DNA of 7,234 bases from Sphingobacteriales bacterium (GTDB taxonomy: Bacteria > Bacteroidota > Bacteroidia > Chitinophagales > Chitinophagaceae): NCBI GenBank assembly GCA_024640385.1, contig JAHEFC010000193.1, positions 1 to 7,234 on the forward strand, written 5' to 3'. Shown here in pieces: positions 1-5,233 of the stretch. Made by a program: the position numbers and the translations under genes. Within the stretch, counting starts at the first letter, position 1, and each line of letters starts with the position of its first letter. The notes beneath the pieces were generated by a model. That model had not been told where the DNA came from. It was given only the letters and a program-made list of their open reading frames with translations, and did no database searches.

Positions 1-1047
1 CTCCTCAGCGAAAGGAAAGAACGTGCCCGTGGCATCCGCGCATTGGTTCTTACCCCTACCCGGGAACTTGCCATCCAGATCGATGAAAGCTTCAGGGCTT
101 ATGGCCAGGGACTTAACCTGAAACACACAGTTGTGTTTGGTGGAGTATCCCAGCATGCACAGGTGAACGCACTTCGCAATGGAGTGGATATCCTGATCGC
201 TACACCCGGAAGATTGCTTGACCTGATGCAACAAAGATTCATCAGTCTTGACTCCATAGAGATGTTCATCCTTGACGAAGCAGACCGTATGCTCGACATG
301 GGATTCATCCACGATGTGAAAAAAGTGATCGCTAAACTGCCGGCGAAAAGGCAGACGCTGTTCTTCTCGGCTACCATGCCGTCAGAGATCGCCAGTCTTG
401 CTAATTCGATCCTTCGTGATCCCGTTAAAGTAGAAGTGACACCCGTGTCTACCACTGCTGAAACCGTAGTTCAGGCTTTGTTCTTTGTAGAGAAGAACGA
501 TAAGAGGAAACTGCTTGCACATTTACTGGAAGATGGAAAGATCAAGCGGGCTCTTGTGTTTACAAGAACCAAGCATGGTGCAGACAGGGTAGTAAAAGAC
601 CTCCATAAAGAGAATATCGGTGCAGAAGCCATTCATGGTAATAAATCTCAACAGGCCCGCCAGCGTGCGCTCAATAATTTCAAGAACTCTAAAACAAGGG
701 TGCTTGTAGCTACTGATATTGCCGCAAGGGGTATTGATGTTGACGATCTTACACACGTAATCAATTTCGAACTCCCCAATATTGCTGAAACATATGTGCA
801 CAGGATCGGCCGAACAGGCAGAGCCGGTGCCATGGGTATCGCGCTTTCCTTCTGCGATTCAGAAGAAAAAGCATACCTGAGGGATATTCACAGGCTGATC
901 AAATCAGCGATCCCTGTGATCTCTGATCATCCATATCACGTTGAAATGCCTGTTGCAGGTCCCAAACCTCCAACCGGTGCCCCGGCCGGAACTCCTTTTG
1001 TAAGGAAAAAAGGCGGAATGAGAATGAGGATGCGGATGAGGATGTAA
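1..1047 (+). CDS. DEAD-box ATP-dependent RNA helicase, RhlE-like, 5'-truncated by the window edge
   Basis: ATP-dependent RNA unwinding or remodelling enzyme of superfamily 2, cytoplasmic, of the kind involved in ribosome assembly, RNA turnover and cold adaptation. The frame is open from base 1, so the true start and the Q motif and Walker A (motif I) lie outside the window; 348 codons are visible. Motifs appear in order: Ia (PTRELA), Ib (GG and TPGR), II (DEAD, in [13 protein letters not shown]), III (SAT), IV (VFTRTK), V (TDIAARGID) and VI ([10 protein letters not shown]). Both RecA-like domains are therefore represented and the helicase core is intact as far as seen. Motif context fits the RhlE subgroup. 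After motif VI there is a short basic tail with Pro/Gly ([13 protein letters not shown]) that ends in four Arg-Met pairs, an odd low-complexity end. The gene ends 4 bp before a 96-bp hairpin and converges on the rhodanese gene. The helicase assignment is near certain; the subfamily is less so. Confidence 0.96.
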   Translation, partial: LLSERKERARGIRALVLTPTRELAIQIDESFRAYGQGLNLKHTVVFGGVSQHAQVNALRNGVDILIATPGRLLDLMQQRFISLDSIEMFILDEADRMLDMGFIHDVKKVIAKLPAKRQTLFFSATMPSEIASLANSILRDPVKVEVTPVSTTAETVVQALFFVEKNDKRKLLAHLLEDGKIKRALVFTRTKHGADRVVKDLHKENIGAEAIHGNKSQQARQRALNNFKNSKTRVLVATDIAARGIDVDDLTHVINFELPNIAETYVHRIGRTGRAGAMGIALSFCDSEEKAYLRDIHRLIKSAIPVISDHPYHVEMPVAGPKPPTGAPAGTPFVRKKGGMRMRMRMRM

Positions 1048-1050
1048 TAT

Positions 1051-1146
1051 TAGAGAGAAAGAGAGTTAGAGAGAAAGAGAGTCAGGATTATTGGTGTATC
1101 AGCCAATAGTTCTGACTCTCTGCCGTTCTGACTCTCTGTCTCTCTA
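1051..1146. repeat. 96-bp inverted repeat / long hairpin between convergent genes, possible bidirectional terminator
   Basis: Two 44-bp arms (1051-1094 and 1103-1146) flank an 8-base loop (TGTATCAG), with every pair in register and no bulge. By hand I count 36 Watson-Crick pairs, 4 G-T pairs as read on the + strand and 4 mismatches. The inner 19 pairs (1076-1094 with 1103-1121) are uninterrupted when wobble pairs are allowed. The left arm contains a perfect tandem duplication of a 16-mer (1051-1066 = 1067-1082). The right arm contains a 13-mer repeated at the same 16-bp period (1110-1122 and 1126-1138). The element fills nearly the whole gap between the helicase stop and the rhodanese stop. 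No T-run follows either end, so it is not a textbook intrinsic terminator. It may act as an RNA 3'-end structure, or be a small mobile palindromic (REP- or MITE-like) element. Confidence 0.85.
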
Positions 1147-1641
1147 TTTCATACAGGAGTGATCTTGCAAAACGCTCATCCCGCCTTCCATATTCTTCAC
1201 TTTAATGAAACCGTTCTGGTTTAAGATATAAGAAGCCCTTGGGCTCCTGTGACTATGGGAGCAGAATACAATGATCTCTTTCTTTTTCAGGTTTGAGATC
1301 GAACTGAGTTTGCTTTCGAGTTCTTCCACATTGATGTTGATGGCGTTTTTCAAGGTACCATAGTTGGGATCTGCCTTTCCTTCAAATTCTTCCTTGGTAC
1401 GAACATCAAGCAATACAACACTGGGATGTTTCCTGATATAGTCACAGATCTCAGTTGACTTGATGGATCCAAACCTGATCGTTTTCCTGTCTACCAGTTT
1501 CATGTTACAATGGGGGCAGGAGCGGGGTTTGTCGTAAACCTGTTTGTCGCAGTCCGAACCACATGGCATACATGAATATTCGGTTTTATTTCCAAAAAGA
1601 ATTGAGATAAGCAGTATCAACAATATATTCATCGATCGCAT
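1144..1641 (-). CDS. Exported metal-ribbon plus rhodanese-like domain protein
   Basis: A 165-residue protein with three parts. Residues 5-16 are a hydrophobic segment consistent with a signal peptide or anchor, so it probably acts in the envelope or periplasm. Residues 22-50 form a Cys-rich ribbon (YSCMPCG, a further Cys at 31, then CPHCNMKLV) resembling the heavy-metal-binding domain of copper-handling proteins, with the usual CPMHP start replaced by CMPCG. Residues 60-160 are a rhodanese fold with LLDVRTKEEF and an active-site loop CSHSHRS that has the catalytic-type Cys127 and Arg132. The known family role is sulfur (persulfide) transfer or thiol chemistry; metal handling is inferred from the ribbon. 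Start: ATG at 1641, although Met4 (1632) is equally possible. The stop codon lies in the outermost 3 bp of the 96-bp inverted repeat. It follows the transglutaminase gene by 66 bp on the same strand and could be co-transcribed. A weak promoter-like pair (TTG at 1682-1680, 20 bp, TACCTTCC at 1659-1652) precedes it. Confidence 0.85.
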   Translation of the reverse strand: MRSMNILLILLISILFGNKTEYSCMPCGSDCDKQVYDKPRSCPHCNMKLVDRKTIRFGSIKSTEICDYIRKHPSVVLLDVRTKEEFEGKADPNYGTLKNAININVEELESKLSSISNLKKKEIIVFCSHSHRSPRASYILNQNGFIKVKNMEGGMSVLQDHSCMK

Positions 1642-1675
1642 TTATGAGAGGGGAAGGTAAGGAAATGCACAGCGT

Positions 1676-1710
1676 CCTGCAACCTGCCACCTGTAACCTG
1701 CAACCTGCTA
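1676..1710. repeat. Five-unit heptamer tandem repeat (CCTGCAA-type)
   Basis: Five consecutive 7-bp units on the + strand: CCTGCAA, CCTGCCA, CCTGTAA, CCTGCAA and CCTGCTA, with CCTG invariant and the last three bases variable. The array fills the half of the transglutaminase-rhodanese spacer nearest the transglutaminase gene. Its last unit overlaps the transglutaminase stop codon (TAG on the minus strand, 1708-1710). It directly abuts a run of CTG/TTG triplets that encodes the poly-Gln tail. The array is imperfect and unlike a CRISPR (no spacers, unit far too short). It looks like a slippage-prone or dispersed intergenic repeat; function unknown. Confidence 0.8.
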
Positions 1711-2664
1711 CTGCTGCTGTTGCTGCAACTGCGACTCTGCGGCCCTTGCGATCTCTTCTTCCCTGGCGGCTTTTTTTTGTCTTTCCATCTGCACCTGGTT
1801 GGTTTCTTCAAATGTGACCCCATCTTCATAGCCGACAGACACAAAAACAAAGAGCTCCTGCCTAGAGGGTCCTTTGAATGTCCCTTTTACCACGCTGCAG
1901 TCGCTGAAATTGCGGCCCACGGCAAGTTTAACGTGGGTGTTGGTGACCCAGATATTGTTAGTGGGATCAATGCCTGCCCATCCGTAACCGGGTATCCATG
2001 CTTCTACCCACGCGTGCGTTGCGCCTTCACCGCGCATGCCATTCTTATGCGGGCAGATATATCCGCTCACATAACGGCAGGGGATCTCCATGGTGCGCAG
2101 GATCTGCAGCAACAGGTGTGCAAAATCCTGGCAAACACCGCTTTGGTGTTCGAGTATCTCGTCAACTGTTGTTTCGATGGTGGTAATTCCTTTTGAATAC
2201 GTGAAATTCCGGTAAATATGATCGCAGCATTCCCGTACAACATCTGCTATACATTTGGTTTCATCAAAAACACTGTCACAGATCTTCCGGATCTCATCCT
2301 GCCTTGTTATGAGTTCTGGTTTGGTCAGTTCGATCAACTGGAGATTGTGCTGAACTTCCGCTTTGAGGTGGATGAAGTCAGAATCAGGCTTGGGTTCCAC
2401 TGAGCTGTTCCTTGTGGTCCTGATCAGCAATTTGCTTTCGATCACCAGTTCCTCATGGGGTTCAATAATGCTGAACAATCCAACCCTGTTGCCCCAATAG
2501 TCGCGGTAGACCTGTATGTCGGGGTAGTTAGATACCATCAGGTCGTGCTGCAGTATTTCCTGTTCTTCAGAGAAATACGGGTAGATCCGGATCTCGTTCA
2601 CGCTTTCTGTGACGGGCTTTTCGTAATGGTATTTCGTAATGTGTATGATCTTGAATACAGACAT
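1708..2664 (-). CDS. Transglutaminase-like cysteine peptidase (third gene of ATP-grasp/alpha-E cassette)
   Basis: A 318-residue cytoplasmic protein with no signal peptide. Residues 1-95 match the N-terminal beta-domain typical of bacterial transglutaminase-like proteins (it begins MSVFKIIHITKYHYEKPV, with RIYPY and YRDYWGN). Residues 150-240 are the papain-like transglutaminase core with the full catalytic triad: Cys178 (SGVCQDFAH), His217 (THAWVEAW) and Asp233 (GIDPTNN). The family signature GRNFSDCSVVKGTFKG follows at 250-265. Family members are predicted peptidases or amide-bond exchanging enzymes. Beside an ATP-grasp amidoligase it would cleave, trim or transfer the product. The tail (about 290-318) is charged and helical, ending in five Gln encoded by CAG/CAA codons, then a TAG contributed by a heptamer repeat. 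The start ATG is 9 bp after the alpha-E stop, indicating translation from one mRNA. The upstream AAGAAATAACC is A-rich and has no clear Shine-Dalgarno sequence. Family is highly confident; the substrate is unknown. Confidence 0.95.
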   Translation of the reverse strand: MSVFKIIHITKYHYEKPVTESVNEIRIYPYFSEEQEILQHDLMVSNYPDIQVYRDYWGNRVGLFSIIEPHEELVIESKLLIRTTRNSSVEPKPDSDFIHLKAEVQHNLQLIELTKPELITRQDEIRKICDSVFDETKCIADVVRECCDHIYRNFTYSKGITTIETTVDEILEHQSGVCQDFAHLLLQILRTMEIPCRYVSGYICPHKNGMRGEGATHAWVEAWIPGYGWAGIDPTNNIWVTNTHVKLAVGRNFSDCSVVKGTFKGPSRQELFVFVSVGYEDGVTFEETNQVQMERQKKAAREEEIARAAESQLQQQQQ

Positions 2665-2673
2665 GGTTATTTC

Positions 2674-3609
2674 TTAAGAGTAAGAAAAATAAGTTTGGGA
2701 TAAACTCCAGGCGAACTGGAACAGGTTATATCTTAATTGTGACAGGTAGTTCGTAACTCCGGTGTTCCTGATCATATCCACATCTCCGAACTGTACAGAG
2801 CTGTAGATACGGCCAAACTGACGGGTCAGTCCGGCGCGATCAGTTGGATCGTTCGCGGCCACAATATTCTCTAAATATTTCTTCATCCTTTCCAGGCTGT
2901 ACAATACCGAATGCGGGAAATAGTTGTTCAACACCGCCTGGTGCAGCACATTATAATTGGCATCATTGCTCCTGTAGTTCTTCAGGTGAAATTCATATCC
3001 CGAGAGTGAGAATAATAAGCCCCTCCAGTATAGGATATCTTTTTCTTCTGACAGATCATTTCCGATGATATGCTTTTCAACAAGGTCGATGGTAAGCATG
3101 CACCGTTCTATATATTTTCCCAGGTTCATGAAATCCCAGCTTTCACCTCTCGACATCGTACTGTCTACGATACCGGTGTACAAGAGACAGTTCTTCAGCA
3201 GGCTCTCGATCACCGGGATCTCATTGTTCGTTTTAAGCTGGGCGTCGATGGTTTTTGCATTGATGCGATGATACATATAGTTCACCTGTTCCCAAACTTC
3301 TTTGGTGAGGTGATCCTGCATGCCGCGTGCATTCTCGCGCGCTTTGTTGAGTATCATGCGCAAAGAATTGACATTGTTGGTGTCGATCAGGATATGTTCG
3401 AGAATCTTTTCTGAATTATTTTCGAATGATTTTTTTTCCTCTTCTTTCAGTGAAGAGAAAATATCAAAAATGATCTTCCAGCTGTTATTGATATAGGGTC
3501 CCTTGTCCAGGGAAAGCACATAGGTGGTATGAAGTGTTCTTAACAATCCTTCAGACCGTTCTATATACCGGTTCAACCAGAATAATGCATCTGCGCTTCT
3601 ACTTAGCAT
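2674..3609 (-). CDS. Alpha-E domain protein (DUF403 family)
   Basis: A 311-residue, all-helical, soluble protein. It opens with MLSRSADALFWLNRYIERSE, the hallmark start of alpha-E proteins (usually MLSRxAxxLyWxgRYxERAE). It also carries the family block SLRMILNKARENARGMQDHL at residues 82-101 followed by VWEQVN. A second RGESWDFMNLGKYIER block at 154-169 echoes the first, suggesting the helical core is an internal duplication. The length is typical for the stand-alone family. No catalytic role is established; it occurs almost always beside circularly permuted ATP-grasp and transglutaminase-like genes, or fused to the ATP-grasp, so it is inferred to be a partner or substrate-binding subunit of that ligase. 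It sits 25 bp downstream of the ATP-grasp stop and 9 bp upstream of the transglutaminase start, so it is the middle gene of a three-gene transcription unit. No damage or unusual composition is visible. Confidence 0.94.
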   Translation of the reverse strand: MLSRSADALFWLNRYIERSEGLLRTLHTTYVLSLDKGPYINNSWKIIFDIFSSLKEEEKKSFENNSEKILEHILIDTNNVNSLRMILNKARENARGMQDHLTKEVWEQVNYMYHRINAKTIDAQLKTNNEIPVIESLLKNCLLYTGIVDSTMSRGESWDFMNLGKYIERCMLTIDLVEKHIIGNDLSEEKDILYWRGLLFSLSGYEFHLKNYRSNDANYNVLHQAVLNNYFPHSVLYSLERMKKYLENIVAANDPTDRAGLTRQFGRIYSSVQFGDVDMIRNTGVTNYLSQLRYNLFQFAWSLSQTYFSYS

Positions 3610-3634
3610 GTTCTTTAATTATCGTCTTGAATGA

Positions 3635-5077
3635 TCAGTCAATTATCCATGTGTCTTTGCTTCCTCCTCCCTGCGAAGAGTTCACCACCAGTGAGCCTTC
3701 TTTCAATGCAACACGTGTGAGCCCTCCGGGAACAATTTCAATACCGCCTGGCCCGCACAATGCATAGGGCCTCAGATCAACATGCCGTGAAGTGATCTTG
3801 CCGTCAAGATAACAGGGCACTGTTGAAAGTTTTATGATGGGCTGCGCAATGAATTCCCTGGGGTTCTCTGTTATTTTTTTCTTGAATACTTCGATCTCTT
3901 CTCCGGTGGCTTTGTTTCCCATGAGCATTCCGTAGCCCCCGGACTGGTTGGTGCGTTTGATCACCATCTTGTCTATATTCTTGAATACATGCTCACGCTG
4001 TTCCACATCGTTCATGGAATAAGTAGGCACATTGGGAAGTATGGGTTCTTCATTCAAATAGTACCTGATCATGGCGGGTACATAAGCATATACGGCTTTG
4101 TCATCGGCCACGCCATTGCCCAACGCGTTGACAATGGCCACGTTCCCTTTTCTGTAAGCACCTACAAGGCCTGCAACACCCAGAATACTGTCTGGCTGGA
4201 AAGTGATGGGGTCAAGAAAATCATCGTCCACCCGCCTGTAGATCACATCAACCTGCTCGAGGCCCCGGGTTGTTTTCATATATACTTTATGGTTGTTCAC
4301 CACCAGGTCGCGCCCTTCTACCAGTGGTATCCCCATCTGGCGGGCCAGGAAGGTATGTTCGTAATATGCTGAATTGAAAATACCCGGCGTGAGGATCACT
4401 ACTACGGGTTGCCTGATCATTCTTGGAGACAGTGAGATCAGGATCGAGTGCAGCAACAGGGGATAGTTCCCCACCATTCTCACATGATTGGAGTTGATGA
4501 GGTTGGGGAACAGGCGCTTGGTCACCTCCCTGTTCTCAAGCATATAAGACACACCGGAGGGTGTGCGCAAGTTATCTTCCAGGATATAGAACCCTCCGTC
4601 TTCACCACGTATCAGGTCTATACCGGAAATATGTACATAGAGATCGTAGGGCACGTTGATGCCATAGACTTCTCGGGTGAAATGCGGGCATGATGCAATA
4701 AGCCATGCAGGTATGACGCCTTCATTCACTATATTCTGCCCGTGATAGATATCGTTCAGGAACATATTGAGCGCCCGAAGCCTTTGCTTGATACCGGTTT
4801 CAATCTGTGTCCATTCGGCACTGGTGATGATGCGGGGAATGATGTCGAAGGGGAAGATCCGCTCTATGCCCGCATCATCGCTGTATACGGTGAAGGTGAT
4901 ACCCTGGCTCATGAACAGTTCGCTGGCCAGCTGGTGGTATTCTTTAATGTTTTTGAATTCCATGGCAGCGAGTCGCTCCATAATGGGGCGGTAGTGTTCC
5001 CTTACAGTATTCGTGTCGTGCATTTCATCCCATGCAACGCTGTGGTCATATCCGGCTAAGAGTTCTTCTACATTCAT
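3635..5077 (-). CDS. Circularly permuted ATP-grasp protein (DUF404/DUF407 type), predicted amide ligase
   Basis: A 480-residue soluble protein, normal length for the family and complete. The N-terminus (DHSVAWDEM, residues 11-19) and then FPFDIIPRII (76-85) are typical of this group. A metal/ATP-site block follows at 148-183 (HISGIDLIRGEDGGFYILEDN then LRTPSGVSYM), with Glu167, Asp168, Asn169 and Arg171 the likely Mg-ATP contacts. Later blocks are KGNVAIVNALGNGVADDK (310-327), the nucleotide loop VIKRTNQSGGYGMLMG (372-387, Lys374 and Gly-rich loop), FIAQPIIKLSTVP (409-421), DLRPYAL (434-440) and PGGLTRVALKEGSLVVNSSQ (450-469) with GGGSKDTWI. ATP-grasp enzymes join a carboxylate to an amine through an acyl-phosphate; here the amine, the acid and the product are unknown. 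It is the first gene of the cassette. The ATG at 5077 lies 17 bp after the U-tract of a terminator-like hairpin and about 75 bp after a strong Bacteroidota-type promoter. Family certain; chemistry inferred. Confidence 0.95.
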   Translation of the reverse strand: MNVEELLAGYDHSVAWDEMHDTNTVREHYRPIMERLAAMEFKNIKEYHQLASELFMSQGITFTVYSDDAGIERIFPFDIIPRIITSAEWTQIETGIKQRLRALNMFLNDIYHGQNIVNEGVIPAWLIASCPHFTREVYGINVPYDLYVHISGIDLIRGEDGGFYILEDNLRTPSGVSYMLENREVTKRLFPNLINSNHVRMVGNYPLLLHSILISLSPRMIRQPVVVILTPGIFNSAYYEHTFLARQMGIPLVEGRDLVVNNHKVYMKTTRGLEQVDVIYRRVDDDFLDPITFQPDSILGVAGLVGAYRKGNVAIVNALGNGVADDKAVYAYVPAMIRYYLNEEPILPNVPTYSMNDVEQREHVFKNIDKMVIKRTNQSGGYGMLMGNKATGEEIEVFKKKITENPREFIAQPIIKLSTVPCYLDGKITSRHVDLRPYALCGPGGIEIVPGGLTRVALKEGSLVVNSSQGGGSKDTWIID

Positions 5078-5094
5078 AAGCTTCGGTTATAAAT

Positions 5095-5136
5095 AAAAAA
5101 CGGCTGTTGCCTTAGTTAAGGGTAAGACAGCAGCCG
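5095..5136 (-). terminator. Intrinsic-terminator-like hairpin with U-tract; also in the leader of the ATP-grasp operon
   Basis: Read on the minus strand, a 14-pair stem (arms 5136-5123 and 5114-5101) with an 8-base loop has 12 Watson-Crick pairs, one wobble-type position and one mismatch. It is immediately followed by six T (5100-5095) and then ATTTAT. This is a clear Rho-independent terminator form on the minus strand only; the other strand has no T-run. It lies about 100 bp past the antiporter stop, so it can end antiporter transcripts. However, it also sits between the best promoter for the ATP-grasp operon and that operon's first ATG, so it would be transcribed at the very start of that mRNA. 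Confidence 0.85.
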
Positions 5137-5152
5137 AAGTTGGGGGTCAGTT

Positions 5153-5184
5153 CAAATATAAGAATAAGCAGGCAGGCCTGCAAA
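5153..5184 (-). promoter_or_regulatory. Bacteroidota-type promoter for the ATP-grasp/alpha-E/transglutaminase operon
   Basis: The minus strand shows TTTG (5184-5181), a 20-bp spacer, then TATATTTG (5160-5153). This is an exact match to the Bacteroidota housekeeping pattern of a -33 TTTG/TTG and a -7 TAnnTTTG at the expected spacing. Transcription would start near 5146-5150, giving a leader of about 70 nt that contains the 5095-5136 hairpin. The spacer holds a perfect 10-bp palindrome, GCAGGCCTGC (5172-5181), whose end overlaps the -33 element by one base and which could be an operator. Confidence 0.7.
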
Positions 5185-5233
5185 AACTGGTTGGTGGATA
5201 AATACAGGTTGAGTGATCTTATGGGGAAATAAA

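Noticed and set aside
43..1047. Helicase start at the TTG codon at 43
   Set aside because: The frame is open back to base 1 and the residues before 43 ([14 protein letters not shown]) lead naturally into motif Ia. The start lies outside the window.
1051..1146. Insertion sequence or transposase remnant
   Set aside because: It has terminal inverted repeats but no coding content, and no clear target-site duplication could be seen, so only a repeat is called.
1676..1710. Heptamer array as a CRISPR or iteron origin
   Set aside because: Units are 7 bp with no spacers, only five copies, and no cas or replication gene nearby.
1720..2196. Plus-strand open frame opposite the transglutaminase gene
   Set aside because: No family resemblance, and it overlaps the catalytic core of a clear gene on the minus strand.
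3989..4372. Plus-strand open frame inside the ATP-grasp gene (also 4448-4693 and 4742-5059)
   Set aside because: Antisense shadows: no recognisable motifs, and they lie wholly within a strongly conserved gene on the other strand.
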